Positions 42,352 through 51,650 of a stretch of DNA of 64,000 nt are shown one piece after another. Position 1 is the first letter of the stretch; each line of letters opens with the position of its first letter. A program made the position numbers and the translations under genes. The notes under the pieces were generated by a model that saw only the letters and a list, made by a program, of their open reading frames with translations, was not told where the DNA came from and did no database searches. Origin of the DNA: Scandinavium sp036495715 (lineage in GTDB: Bacteria > Pseudomonadota > Gammaproteobacteria > Enterobacterales > Enterobacteriaceae); NCBI GenBank assembly GCA_036495715.1, contig DASXML010000061.1:73929-137928 (forward strand), written 5' to 3'.

Positions 42352-42418
42352 GTGTCGGGTGACGCTTCGCTTACCCGACCTACGTAGGCCCGGCTAGCTT
42401 TTGCGCCGCCGGGCGTAT
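42352..42418. repeat. REP/BIME pair between panD and panC
   Basis: TGTCGGGTGACGCTTCGCTTACCCGACC and GTAGGCCCGGCTAGC...GCCGCCGGGC, inverted relative to each other. They occupy much of the panC-panD gap, where panD transcription must initiate or pass through. Confidence 0.8.
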
Positions 42419-42510
42419 ATCACGGCAGTATTGCCCGTTTTTTGACCCCTGTCTATGCCTGTCATTTTCCACGTAGCCAACGTACCTGCTACGTGAAATT
42501 TACTGCGCAT

Positions 42511-43362
42511 TCAGGTTAATTCCACCGTTTTGTTATCGATAAGACGCGCCTGGCCGAGCCATGCCGCCATCAGGATCACCGCGCGTTGGCTGGTTTCTGA
42601 AAGCGGGAGCAGCGAGTCGGCATCGCGGATCTGAATGTCGTCGGCGCGGAAGCCTTTTTCATTAAGCTCTTGCTCGGCAAGGGCGATCATCTCTTCCAGA
42701 CCGCGTTCACCTGCCAACAGTTTTTCCGCCATGCCGTTCATCACTTTGCTCAGACCCGGCGCGATTTTACGCTGATCGTTAGTGAGATAACCGTTGCGGG
42801 AGCTTAATGCCAGGCCATCTTTCGCACGTACGGTCGGCACACCGACGATGTCGATGTCATAGCCCATATCCGCGACCATCTTGCGGATCAGCGCCAACTG
42901 CTGGAAATCTTTCTCGCCAAAGCAGGCGACGTCCGGTTGCACGAGATTAAACAGCTTGCTGACAATGGTAGACACGCCGCGGAAATGACCTGGACGGCTC
43001 GCGCCTTCCAGCATCGTGGAAATGCCTGGCACATCGACAAAAGTCTGGGTATCTGTGCCCTGCGGGTAAATATCGGACGGGGCAGGGGCAAACACAAAAT
43101 CGACTTTGCGCTTGTTCAGCTTTTCGCTGTCTTCCTGCAACGTACGCGGATAGCGGGCCAGGTCGTCGGCGCGATCGAATTGCATCGGGTTGACGAAGAC
43201 GCTGACCACCACCACATCGGCGCGGTCTTTGGCTTCATCAACCAGTTTCATATGGCCATCGTGCAGGTTGCCCATGGTTGGCACCAGCGCAATGCGCTTG
43301 CCTTCCTGACGCAGGCGACGGATATGCTGGCGCAGCAGCGGCAGGGTTTCGATAATCAGCAC
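42511..43362 (-). CDS. panC: Pantothenate synthetase PanC
   Basis: Joins pantoate and beta-alanine with ATP. I take the GTG at 43362, which has AAGGAG seven bases upstream and gives 283 residues, the E. coli length; the longer frame to 43461 lies inside panB. The ATP-binding HIGH-like motif is PTMGNLHDGHMKLV (about 28-41); a second signature is GRNGYL-like (here SSRNGYLT). It starts 10 bases after the panB stop. Confidence 0.96.
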   Translation of the reverse strand: MLIIETLPLLRQHIRRLRQEGKRIALVPTMGNLHDGHMKLVDEAKDRADVVVVSVFVNPMQFDRADDLARYPRTLQEDSEKLNKRKVDFVFAPAPSDIYPQGTDTQTFVDVPGISTMLEGASRPGHFRGVSTIVSKLFNLVQPDVACFGEKDFQQLALIRKMVADMGYDIDIVGVPTVRAKDGLALSSRNGYLTNDQRKIAPGLSKVMNGMAEKLLAGERGLEEMIALAEQELNEKGFRADDIQIRDADSLLPLSETSQRAVILMAAWLGQARLIDNKTVELT

Positions 43363-43372
43363 AACAAACTCC

Positions 43373-44164
43373 TTAATGGAAACTGTGTTCTTCGCCCGGA
43401 TACACTCCGGACTCGACCTCGGCAATATACTGCCGCACGGCGGCATGTATGTCGCCTGCATCGGTCAGGAAATTTTTGGCAAATTTAGGAATATGGCCGC
43501 CGGTAATGCCGAACGCGTCATGCATCACCAGAATCTGCCCGTCGGTGACGTTGCCTGCACCAATGCCAATGACCGGAATGGTCAACGCGTCGGTGATACG
43601 TTTCGCCAATGCGACGGGAACACACTCCAGCACCAATAGCTGAATACCTGCGGCTTCCAGCGCCAGCGCATCGTCGAACAACGTCTGCGCCGCATCACCG
43701 CGGCCCTGAACTTTATAGCCACCGAAGATATTCACCGACTGCGGCGTCAGGCCAAGGTGACCGCACACCGGCACGGCGCGCTCTGCCAGCATTTTCACCG
43801 TCGGCGCAAGCCAGGCACCGCCTTCGAGTTTCACCATGTTGGCGCCCGCGCGCATCACCACGGCTGAATTCTCAAATGCCTGTTCCGGCGTGGCATAAGC
43901 CATAAATGGCAGGTCAGCGAGCAGCAGACAAAGTGGTGCGCCACGACGAACGGCGCGAGTGTGATAGGCGATATCTTCTACGGTGACAGGCAGCGTGGAG
44001 TCGTGGCCCTGAACCGTCATACCCAGTGAGTCACCGACCAGCATGACGTCGATCCCGGCATCGGCGAACAGTTTCGCAAAGCTGAAATCATAGGCGGTGA
44101 TGGTGGCGAAGCGTTTCTTTTCCTGTTTGCATTTCTGCAGCAGGGAGATGGTGGTGGGTTTCAT
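43373..44164 (-). CDS. panB: Ketopantoate hydroxymethyltransferase PanB
   Basis: First committed step of pantothenate synthesis, using methylene-tetrahydrofolate. The 263 residues (E. coli 264) show the metal-binding VGDSLGM (Asp45) and GHLGLTPQSVNIFGGYKVQGR. It is upstream of panC in one operon. folK lies 75 bp upstream on the same strand. Confidence 0.97.
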   Translation of the reverse strand: MKPTTISLLQKCKQEKKRFATITAYDFSFAKLFADAGIDVMLVGDSLGMTVQGHDSTLPVTVEDIAYHTRAVRRGAPLCLLLADLPFMAYATPEQAFENSAVVMRAGANMVKLEGGAWLAPTVKMLAERAVPVCGHLGLTPQSVNIFGGYKVQGRGDAAQTLFDDALALEAAGIQLLVLECVPVALAKRITDALTIPVIGIGAGNVTDGQILVMHDAFGITGGHIPKFAKNFLTDAGDIHAAVRQYIAEVESGVYPGEEHSFH

Positions 44165-44239
44165 AGCGTTTCCTGATAACGAAAGCCGATTCTTGCGGCA
44201 TTGTATCAGTCACATTCATGTCGGCAACGGTTTTGCCGT

Positions 44240-44719
44240 TTACCAATGGTGCGGTTTTGCGCAATCGAGGTTTTGCAGCAGGGTAGTCAGCGAAGTGCCG
44301 TTGGGGAAGAGGAGTTCGGGGGCGATTTCTGCCAGTGGCCACAGCATAAAGCCGCGATTATGCATGTCGTAATGCGGCACGGTCAGACGCTCGGTGTTCA
44401 GCGTCAGTTCGCCAAACAGCATAATATCGAGGTCCAGCGTGCGTGGCCCCCAGCGTTCGGCTTTACGCACACGGCCCTGCTGGAGTTCAATGCGTTGAGT
44501 ATTATCAAGCAACGCTTCGGGTGCCAGTTCGGTATCAAGTGCCACAGCGGCGTTGAGATAATCAGGCTGATCCTGTGGGCCGAGCGGGGGTGTGCGGTAA
44601 AACGACGAAACCGCCACGAGGGCGGTTTGCGGGATGTCACCGAGGGCTGCAATCGCCGCGTTCACCTGATCGAGTGGTGAAGCCAGATTGCTGCCGACGG
44701 CGATATAAACGCGTGTCAC
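44240..44719 (-). CDS. folK: HPPK, 6-hydroxymethyl-dihydropterin pyrophosphokinase FolK
   Basis: Folate pathway enzyme transferring pyrophosphate from ATP to the pterin. It has 159 residues as in E. coli. The signature is GPRTLDLDIMLFG (about 91-103), whose two aspartates bind magnesium. The start overlaps the pcnB stop by four bases. Confidence 0.96.
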   Translation of the reverse strand: MTRVYIAVGSNLASPLDQVNAAIAALGDIPQTALVAVSSFYRTPPLGPQDQPDYLNAAVALDTELAPEALLDNTQRIELQQGRVRKAERWGPRTLDLDIMLFGELTLNTERLTVPHYDMHNRGFMLWPLAEIAPELLFPNGTSLTTLLQNLDCAKPHHW

Positions 44720-46113
44720 GCGCTGCCGCCTGAACGCGGGGCGCGTTTGCGTGGACGGCGATGACGACGACGCGCAGCCGGTTCTTCATCCAAACCGTTG
44801 AGCATGTCTTTCTGCGCCGGAGGTGCAGCTACCTGGAATTCGCCCCACCACTGCGTCAGACGTTGCAGTTCGTGGTTGCCTTCTGCTTCCGCACGCAGCG
44901 CCAGCAAATCGTAGGCAGCACGGAATTTCGGGTGCTCCATCAGCTTCCACGCACGTTTCCCCTGACGACGGGACATCCGCAGCTGAAGCTGCCAGATATC
45001 ACGCACCAGCGTGGTAATACGTTTCGGGATAGCCAGTGAACGACAGCCTTCATCCAGCACGTCGTTCATCGCCAGCGCGAAGGCGTCAAAATAGGCCAGA
45101 CCGCTTTCCTGGGCGATGCGCTGCGCGGTTTCCAGCAGCGGATACCAGAACATAGCGGCAAACAGGAATGCCGGGTTAACGCGCATGTCGTTGTGAATGC
45201 GGTTATCGGTGTTTTTCAGCACCTGGCTGATGATGCGTTCCATCGGGCTATCACCGTTTTCGGTGAAGTAGCGGGTGATGGTCGGGAACAGCGGCTGGAA
45301 CAGGCTGTATTCACGCAGCAGCTTATAGGTTTCGAAACCATAGCCCGCCTGCAACAGCTTGAGGGATTCTTCGAACAGGCGCGCCGGAGGCACGTCGTTA
45401 ATCAGCGTTGCCAGGCGTGGGATCGGCTCGGCGGTGTCCGGGCTGATACGCATATCCAGTTTGGCGGCAAAACGCACTGCACGCAGCATCCGCACCGGAT
45501 CTTCACGGTAGCGCGTTTCTGGATTGCCAATCAGGCGAATCACGCCGTCCTGCAAATCGCGCATTCCGCCAACGTAATCGCGGACGGTAAAGTCAGCCAC
45601 GCTGTAATAAAGGCTATTGATGGTGAAGTCGCGGCGTTGAGCATCTTCTTCAATTGAACCGAAGATATTATCGCGCAGCAGCATGCCGTTTTGGCCGCGC
45701 TGCGAGGTGGCGCGATCGTCCGGGGATCCGTCGTGGTGACCGCGGAAGGTGGCGACTTCAATGATTTCTGGGCCAAACATCACGTGGGCCAGACGGAAAC
45801 GGCGACCGACCAGACGGCAGTTGCGGAACAATTTACGCACTTGTTCCGGTGTAGCGCTGGTGGTCACGTCAAAATCTTTGGGTTTTTTGTCCAGCAGCAG
45901 ATCACGTACACCGCCACCAACGAGATACGCCTCGTAGCCCGCCTTGTTCAGACGGTAGAGCACCTTGAGCGCATTTTCACTGATATCTTTGCGGGAAATG
46001 GCGTGCTTATCGCGCGGAACGACCGCCATTTCAGGTCTTACGTCGACGGTTTCAGTCCCGGTTTCATCACGGGTAAGCACTTTGCGGCAAAAATTAGCGA
46101 CTCGGGTAAAAAT
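44716..46113 (-). CDS. pcnB: Poly(A) polymerase I PcnB, probable ATT (AUU) start
   Basis: Adds 3' poly(A) tails that promote RNA decay and control plasmid copy number. The frame shows the nucleotidyltransferase site VGGGVRDLLLDKKPKDFDV and an Arg-rich C-terminus. The family-conserved start (FTRVANFCRKVL) is preceded by ATT at 46113, with GAGGTG five bases upstream. That gives 465 residues, the E. coli length. The nearest in-frame upstream ATG/GTG-type start (46155) adds 14 unconserved residues. pcnB of E. coli is known to use AUU, so I use it here. Confidence 0.93.
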   Translation of the reverse strand: MFTRVANFCRKVLTRDETGTETVDVRPEMAVVPRDKHAISRKDISENALKVLYRLNKAGYEAYLVGGGVRDLLLDKKPKDFDVTTSATPEQVRKLFRNCRLVGRRFRLAHVMFGPEIIEVATFRGHHDGSPDDRATSQRGQNGMLLRDNIFGSIEEDAQRRDFTINSLYYSVADFTVRDYVGGMRDLQDGVIRLIGNPETRYREDPVRMLRAVRFAAKLDMRISPDTAEPIPRLATLINDVPPARLFEESLKLLQAGYGFETYKLLREYSLFQPLFPTITRYFTENGDSPMERIISQVLKNTDNRIHNDMRVNPAFLFAAMFWYPLLETAQRIAQESGLAYFDAFALAMNDVLDEGCRSLAIPKRITTLVRDIWQLQLRMSRRQGKRAWKLMEHPKFRAAYDLLALRAEAEGNHELQRLTQWWGEFQVAAPPAQKDMLNGLDEEPAARRRHRRPRKRAPRSGGSA

Positions 46114-46170
46114 GGTGCACCTCGGTTTTCGTGTCAGTCGTCGGAGTGAGGACAAAAAAATAGCGGCTAA

Positions 46171-47061
46171 TCATAGCTCAGCGCGACGCGTTTGAGAATG
46201 CTCGATTTCGGCGACAGCCGAAAGCTTCCAGTTATCCACTGCATTTTTCAGTAGATCCTCGTGCGTCATGTCCTGCCACTCATTAACAATAGTCTGATTC
46301 AGAAACTGCAAAGCCCTGATTAATTCCGGGCGTGGGTCACCTGTAGACAACGCAGGTGCATGGTTTTGTTTTGACAGTTTATTGCCATCGCTATTCAGCG
46401 CCAGCGGCAGATGAATATAGTCAGGCTCCGGCCAGCCAAAATGGCGATATAACGAAATTTGTCGCACGGTCGGCTCAATTAAATCCGCGCCGCGCACGAT
46501 TTCCGTGACGCCCTGAAAATGGTCATCAACCACCACAGCAAGATTGTAGGCAAATAATCCGTCGCGGCGATGAATAATAAAATCTTCCCGCGCGAGTGAT
46601 GCGTCAGTAACGATAGTGCCGCGTAAGCGATCGTGAAAGTGCAAAACGGGCTGAGTTTGATGCAGGCGCAGCGCCGCATTTTGCGAGCCGAGAGAAAGCA
46701 TGCGGCAATGACCGTCATAAATGCCGCCGACGCTCTGAATACGCGCGCGCGTGCAGGTGCAGTAATAACTCAGGCCTTGTTCGCGCAGCCACGCGAGCCG
46801 TTCACGGTAGGCGTCATGGCGCTGAGACTGCCACAGGACGTCGCCATCCCAATGCAGGCCATAATGTTCCAGCTGGCGCAGAATAGTCTGTGCGGCACCG
46901 GGAACTTCACGGGGAGGATCGATATCTTCGATACGAACGAGCCATTTACCCTGACGGGCACGAGCCTGGAGATAACTGCCGAGTGCGGCAATCAGTGAAC
47001 CAAAATGGAGTTCGCCAGAAGGGGAAGGGGCAAAGCGCCCAATATAATCAGAATTTTCCAT
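46171..47061 (-). CDS. gluQ: Glutamyl-Q tRNA(Asp) synthetase GluQ
   Basis: Attaches glutamate to queuosine in the anticodon of tRNA(Asp). It is a truncated GluRS of 296 residues without an anticodon-binding domain. The HIGH-like motif is APSPSGELHFGSL (about 11-23), the zinc site lies in CTCTRARIQSVGGIYDGHC, and the KMSKS equivalent is GNKLSKQNH. It follows dksA on the same strand after a hairpin. Confidence 0.95.
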   Translation of the reverse strand: MENSDYIGRFAPSPSGELHFGSLIAALGSYLQARARQGKWLVRIEDIDPPREVPGAAQTILRQLEHYGLHWDGDVLWQSQRHDAYRERLAWLREQGLSYYCTCTRARIQSVGGIYDGHCRMLSLGSQNAALRLHQTQPVLHFHDRLRGTIVTDASLAREDFIIHRRDGLFAYNLAVVVDDHFQGVTEIVRGADLIEPTVRQISLYRHFGWPEPDYIHLPLALNSDGNKLSKQNHAPALSTGDPRPELIRALQFLNQTIVNEWQDMTHEDLLKNAVDNWKLSAVAEIEHSQTRRAEL

Positions 47062-47065
47062 AGAC

Positions 47066-47097
47066 CAGAAAGAACAAGGCGGGAGAGGACTCCCGCC
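47066..47097 (-). terminator. dksA terminator
   Basis: On the minus strand GGCGGGAG-TCCT-CTCCCGCC is followed by the T-rich TTGTTCTTTCT, 27 bases after the dksA stop. gluQ may be partly read through. Confidence 0.8.
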
Positions 47098-47124
47098 AGA
47101 ATTGTATTATACGAAGCGTATGAC

Positions 47125-47580
47125 TTAGCCAGCCATCTGCTTTTCGCGGATTTCCGCCAGCGTTTTACAGTCGATGCACAGATCGGCTGTCGGACGCGCT
47201 TCCAGACGACGGATACCAATTTCGACGCCGCAGGATTCGCAGTAGCCAAAATCTTCGTCTTCGACCTTTTTCAGCGTCTTCTCGATCTTTTTGATAAGCT
47301 TACGCTCACGGTCACGGTTACGCAGTTCGAGGCTGAACTCTTCTTCCTGGGCGGCACGGTCTACCGGGTCCGGGAAGTTCGCTGCTTCATCCTGCATATG
47401 AGTCACTGTACGATCAACTTCATCCCTGAGTTGGTTACGCCACGCTTCAAGAATACGCTTGAAGTGAGACAGCTGGGCTTCGTTCATATACTCTTCACCC
47501 GGCTTCTCTTGGTATGGCTCCACCCCAGCGATGGCGAGAATACTCAGGGACGATGTTTTACGGATTTGCCCTTCTTGCAT
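47125..47580 (-). CDS. dksA: RNA polymerase-binding factor DksA
   Basis: Works with ppGpp to retune transcription in starvation. The 151 residues match E. coli in length, from the ATG at 47580. The coiled-coil tip carries DPVDRA (Asp71 and Asp74). The zinc finger is CESC...CIDC (Cys114, 117, 135, 138). The ATG is preceded by AAGGAGAAGC, whereas the ORF start further upstream at 47598 has no such site. Confidence 0.97.
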   Translation of the reverse strand: MQEGQIRKTSSLSILAIAGVEPYQEKPGEEYMNEAQLSHFKRILEAWRNQLRDEVDRTVTHMQDEAANFPDPVDRAAQEEEFSLELRNRDRERKLIKKIEKTLKKVEDEDFGYCESCGVEIGIRRLEARPTADLCIDCKTLAEIREKQMAG

Positions 47581-47735
47581 GTTGCTTCTCCTTAACACGC
47601 ACTATCGATCCCCATGTGGGGGAAAAATCAGGCCGCTATAAATAGCAGAAGCTTTTCAGGATAGCAATTGTCTAAACGTTACACTTGACAACCCTGTGAG
47701 GAAAAGCGTATTTGCGCACGCGACCAGCACATTTA

Positions 47736-48461
47736 TTATTCAGTCGTTATCTCGGGTGTTAACACCACGGGCAACGGCTCTATCAGAGTCATATTATCGG
47801 CAGAAAGTTCCGCTTTATAAGCCAGAATTTCAACCCCCTTGTTTTGTGCCTCATTCAACAATTGCGCGTACTTCGGATCGATATGGCGCGCGGGTGAAAA
47901 ACGGGTAATGGCAGAGTGAAGTACCGCAAATAACACCACGGCACGGTCGCCTGAGGCCGCCACGCCCATCAACTCTCGCAAATGCTTCTGACCACGTTCA
48001 GTCACTGCATCAGGGAAATAGCCGTACTCTTTTTCCGCTAACGTAACCGATTTCACTTCAATATAGCAGTTTCGGCAGCCTTCCGCCTGTAACATAAAAT
48101 CAATCCGGCTCCGTTCCGCACCGTATTTCACTTCACTTTTCAATACGCTATAGCCGTTTAATTCAGGAATGGCTTCTGACTCAATCGCTTCTTTTACCAG
48201 CTGATTCGCCCGTAACGTGTTGACACAAATAAATGCCCCGGTTTGTGTCTCGGTGATTTCCCATGAATGCGGATATTTGCGGGTTGCGCTGTCCGAAGTG
48301 GAATACCAGACGGTATCACCCGGCGTTGCGCAGCCGGTCATCGCGCCGGTATTGGCGCAATGCAGCGTGAATTCCTCGCCCTCAGGCGTGACGACATCGG
48401 CAAGAAAACGTTTATAGCGTTTGAGTAAACGAGCTGGTTTGAGCGGGGGCAGAAACTGCAT
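47736..48461 (-). CDS. sfsA: DNA-binding sugar fermentation stimulation protein SfsA
   Basis: A 241-residue protein (E. coli 234) with a nuclease-like core: HCANTGAMTGCATPGDTVWYS, KYGAERSRIDF, YIEVKSVTLAE, GQKHLRELM and SAITRFSPARHIDPKYAQLL are all family landmarks. Extra copies stimulate maltose metabolism in E. coli; the true molecular role is not settled. It is 12 bp downstream of thpR on the same strand. Confidence 0.95.
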   Translation of the reverse strand: MQFLPPLKPARLLKRYKRFLADVVTPEGEEFTLHCANTGAMTGCATPGDTVWYSTSDSATRKYPHSWEITETQTGAFICVNTLRANQLVKEAIESEAIPELNGYSVLKSEVKYGAERSRIDFMLQAEGCRNCYIEVKSVTLAEKEYGYFPDAVTERGQKHLRELMGVAASGDRAVVLFAVLHSAITRFSPARHIDPKYAQLLNEAQNKGVEILAYKAELSADNMTLIEPLPVVLTPEITTE

Positions 48462-48473
48462 GGTGATTCCTTG

Positions 48474-49004
48474 TTATTCGGTAAGCGTCCAGCGCTCAAG
48501 CGGGGTGTAACGCGTGCGTCCGCGGGCATATTCAGAACTGTATAAGGCGAATCCGTCGATGGGCACGTGCCAGCTAAATCCCGGCGCGGGAATGGGGAGG
48601 GCGTGGGCGGTATTGCGCAGCAGTGTAATGTGCGGATGAAACGGCTGCGGGCTTTGGTAACAACCACTGCGGGCCGCCTGCGCGCGAAGCAGATTCGCCA
48701 GTTGCAACAAACCGCGTGGCGGCTGACGTGTGCCGAGCCACACCACCTGCGAACGCAGCCACTGTCCGGCGTCGTTGAGATCCAACGTAAACCCCGGCTG
48801 GCGGATACGCCCGGCCAATGTGGCTAATGCCCGCTGTTTTTCTGCGCTCACTTCACCGAGAAATGCCAGCGTCAGGTGCAAATTCGCCGCCGCAATCGGG
48901 CGTCCGCAGTCGGCAGGGAAATTTGCCGCCCGCCAGTGGATAATCTGCTGCTGAATAGCGTCGGGAAGCTCAAGGGCAAAAAACAGTCTTTTGGGTTCGG
49001 GCAT
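48474..49004 (-). CDS. thpR: RNA 2',3'-cyclic phosphodiesterase ThpR (LigT)
   Basis: Small 2H-phosphoesterase acting on 2',3'-cyclic phosphate RNA ends and, in reverse, 2'-5' ligation. The 176 residues contain the two H-x-T motifs: NLHLTLAFLG and FHPHITLLRN. It is divergent from hrpB with 73 bp between them and leads into sfsA. Confidence 0.94.
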   Translation of the reverse strand: MPEPKRLFFALELPDAIQQQIIHWRAANFPADCGRPIAAANLHLTLAFLGEVSAEKQRALATLAGRIRQPGFTLDLNDAGQWLRSQVVWLGTRQPPRGLLQLANLLRAQAARSGCYQSPQPFHPHITLLRNTAHALPIPAPGFSWHVPIDGFALYSSEYARGRTRYTPLERWTLTE

Positions 49005-49077
49005 GCCTGGTACTCGGTAATGATTTGGCGTAATGCTACAATGCCCGGCTATTTAAAGTCACCCACTGGAGCCTTTT

Positions 49078-51507
49078 GTGTCGTCATTGCCGGTTGCCGT
49101 TGTCCTTCCCGAACTTCTTCAGGCGTTGAATGCTGCGCCGCAGGTGCTGCTCAATGCGCCTACCGGTGCCGGTAAATCCACCTGGCTGCCGCTGCAAATA
49201 CTGCAACAGGGCGGCATCGACGGAAAAATACTCCTGCTGGAGCCACGCAGACTGGCGGCGCGAAATGTCGCGCAGCGGTTGGCGGAACTGCTGAATGAAA
49301 AACCGGGTGACACGGTGGGCTACCGAATGCGCGCGGAAACGTGCGTCGGCAACAACACCCGAATCGAAGTGGTCACCGAAGGTATTCTGACCCGCATGAT
49401 CCAGCGTGATCCTGAACTGAGCGGCGTTGGGCTGGTTATTCTCGATGAATTTCACGAGCGCAGTTTGCAGGCGGATTTGGCGCTGGCACTGTTGCTCGAC
49501 GTGCAGCAAGGGCTGCGTGATGATTTAAAGCTGCTGGTCATGTCCGCAACGCTGGACAACGCCCGGCTGCAAACGCTGTTACCTGATGCGCCGGTTATTT
49601 CTTCCGAGGGACGTGCGTTTCCGGTTGAACGGCGCTATCAGGCGCTGACCACCCATCAACGTTTTGACGACGCCGTCGCGACGGCGACAGCCGAACTGCT
49701 GCGTAATGAATCCGGTTCGTTGCTGCTGTTTTTACCCGGCGTGGGCGAAATTCAACGCGTACAGGACCGGCTCGCCGCGCGGGTGGGTACGGATGTCGTG
49801 CTTTGTCCGCTGTATGGCGCGTTGTCGCTAAGCGATCAGCGCAAAGCGATTCTGCCCGCGGAAAAAGGCACGCGCAAAGTGGTGCTGGCGACCAACATCG
49901 CCGAAACCAGTCTGACCATCGAAGGCATTCGCCTTGTCGTGGATTGCGCTCAGGAACGCGTGGCGCGTTTCGATCCGCGTACTGGTTTAACGCGCCTGAT
50001 AACGCAGCGTGTGAGTCAGGCATCAATGACGCAGCGCGCAGGCCGTGCGGGGCGCCTGGAGCCGGGTATCTGTTTACATCTGCTGGGCAAAGAACAGGCC
50101 GAACGTGCTGCCGCGCAAGCCGATGCTGAAATATTGCAAAGCGATTTCGCTGGATTGCTGCTTGAGCTATTGCAGTGGGGCTGTCAGGATCCGGCGCAAT
50201 TACGTTGGCTGGATCAGCCGCCCGCCATTAATTTGAATGCCGCCCGAATGTTACTGGTTCAACTCGGGGCGTATGACGGCAAACAGCTGACCGCGAAAGG
50301 GCAGAAAATGGCGACGCTCGGCAACGATCCGCGTTTGGCTGCAATGCTGATTGCCGCAAAGAGCGCAGATGACGTCGCAACGGCCGCTAAACTCGCCGCG
50401 ATTCTGGAGGAGCCTCCGCGCGGTGGCAATGCCGATCTGGGTATGGCTTTTTCCCGCAATCAGCCGAACTGGCAGCAGCGTGCGAAAGCGCTGATTCAGC
50501 GCCTCAATTCTCCTTCTGGGACACCCGATGCCGGACGTGTGAGCGTCTTGCTGGCGCAGGGATTTGCCGATCGTATCGCGCGCAGGCGCGGCCAGGAAGG
50601 GCGCTATCAGCTGGCAAATGGCATGGGCGCGATGCTCGATGCCGATGATGCGCTGGGACGTCATGAATGGTTGATTGCTCCCTTGCTGTTGCAGGGCAGC
50701 CAGTCGCCGGACGCCCGCATTTTGCAGGCGCAGGCGCTCGACATTGACGCGCTAATGGCGGAATGTCCCGAGCTGTTAACCCAATCTGATACCATAGAAT
50801 GGGATGAAAATCAGGGGACGCTCAAAGCCTGGCGGCGCAGTCGTATCGGGCAATTAACGGTGAAAGTGCAGCCGCTGGCGAAACCGTCGGAAGACGAATT
50901 GCATCAGGCCATGCTCAATGGCATTCGTGACAAAGGACTGGGCGTTCTTAACTGGACGCCGGAAGCGGAACAGCTACGCTTGCGTATTCAGTGCGCCGCC
51001 CGCTGGCTGCCGGAGGAAGAGTGGCCCGCCGTTGATGATGAATCGCTGCTGGATGGGCTCGAATCCTGGCTGTTGCCGCACATGAGCGGCGTGCATTCGC
51101 TTAAAGCCCTGAAGGCGCTGAATGTCACTCTGGCATTACAGGAGGTGTTGCCGTGGTCATTACGACAACGTCTGGTGAGTTCGCTACCCACGCATTACAC
51201 TGTGCCGACCGGAAGCCGGATTGCTCTGCGTTACGATGCAGACAATCCACCGGTTTTGTCGGTGCGGATGCAGGAAATGTTCGGTGAGGCCAGCACGCCA
51301 ACGATAGCCGAGGGGCGCGTGGCGCTGGTTCTGGAGCTGTTGTCTCCGGCGCAGCGACCGCTGCAAATTACGCGGGATCTCAGCGCATTTTGGGCGGGAA
51401 CGTATCGCGAAGTGCAAAAAGAGATGAAAGGGCGTTACCCGAAACATGTCTGGCCGGATGACCCGGCGAACACGGCACCGACGCGACGCACGAAGAAATA
51501 TTCATGA
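49078..51507 (+). CDS. hrpB: DEAH-box helicase HrpB
   Basis: ATP-dependent helicase-like protein of 809 residues (the E. coli form is of similar size). It begins at a GTG (49078). Motifs in order: I APTGAGKSTWLP (about 24-35), II LDEFHERS, III SATLDN, VI QRAGRAGR, followed by the HA2 and HrpB-specific C-terminal domains. In E. coli it is dispensable and its substrate is not clear. A terminator lies 37 bases after the stop. Confidence 0.95.
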   Translation: MSSLPVAVVLPELLQALNAAPQVLLNAPTGAGKSTWLPLQILQQGGIDGKILLLEPRRLAARNVAQRLAELLNEKPGDTVGYRMRAETCVGNNTRIEVVTEGILTRMIQRDPELSGVGLVILDEFHERSLQADLALALLLDVQQGLRDDLKLLVMSATLDNARLQTLLPDAPVISSEGRAFPVERRYQALTTHQRFDDAVATATAELLRNESGSLLLFLPGVGEIQRVQDRLAARVGTDVVLCPLYGALSLSDQRKAILPAEKGTRKVVLATNIAETSLTIEGIRLVVDCAQERVARFDPRTGLTRLITQRVSQASMTQRAGRAGRLEPGICLHLLGKEQAERAAAQADAEILQSDFAGLLLELLQWGCQDPAQLRWLDQPPAINLNAARMLLVQLGAYDGKQLTAKGQKMATLGNDPRLAAMLIAAKSADDVATAAKLAAILEEPPRGGNADLGMAFSRNQPNWQQRAKALIQRLNSPSGTPDAGRVSVLLAQGFADRIARRRGQEGRYQLANGMGAMLDADDALGRHEWLIAPLLLQGSQSPDARILQAQALDIDALMAECPELLTQSDTIEWDENQGTLKAWRRSRIGQLTVKVQPLAKPSEDELHQAMLNGIRDKGLGVLNWTPEAEQLRLRIQCAARWLPEEEWPAVDDESLLDGLESWLLPHMSGVHSLKALKALNVTLALQEVLPWSLRQRLVSSLPTHYTVPTGSRIALRYDADNPPVLSVRMQEMFGEASTPTIAEGRVALVLELLSPAQRPLQITRDLSAFWAGTYREVQKEMKGRYPKHVWPDDPANTAPTRRTKKYS

Positions 51508-51543
51508 TTTTCCTGAGGGTGCGGCTCGTCGTGCTCTCCTTGA

Positions 51544-51573
51544 CCCCTCCGGTGAAAAGAGGGGATTTATTTT
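51544..51573 (+). terminator. hrpB terminator
   Basis: CCCCTC-CGGTGAAAA-GAGGGG followed by ATTTATTTT, between hrpB and mrcB. Confidence 0.82.
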
Positions 51574-51583
51574 GAGAGATTTC

Positions 51584-51631
51584 TTCTTTCACTTGATTGT
51601 GAAAGAAAAGAGAATCAGGCGCTTACGCCTG
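51584..51631 (+). promoter_or_regulatory. Two hairpins in the mrcB leader
   Basis: TTCTTTCAC-TTGATT-GTGAAAGAA (51584-51607, 9-bp perfect stem) and CAGGCG-CTTA-CGCCTG (51616-51631, 6-bp stem) lie just upstream of the mrcB ribosome binding site. They could shape mRNA stability or translation; no known regulator is implied. Confidence 0.5.
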
Positions 51632-51650
51632 AATTTAGCGGAGAAAAAGT

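Noticed and set aside
43363..43461. N-terminal extension of PanC
   Set aside because: It lies inside panB; the GTG at 43362 with AAGGAG upstream gives the standard 283 residues.
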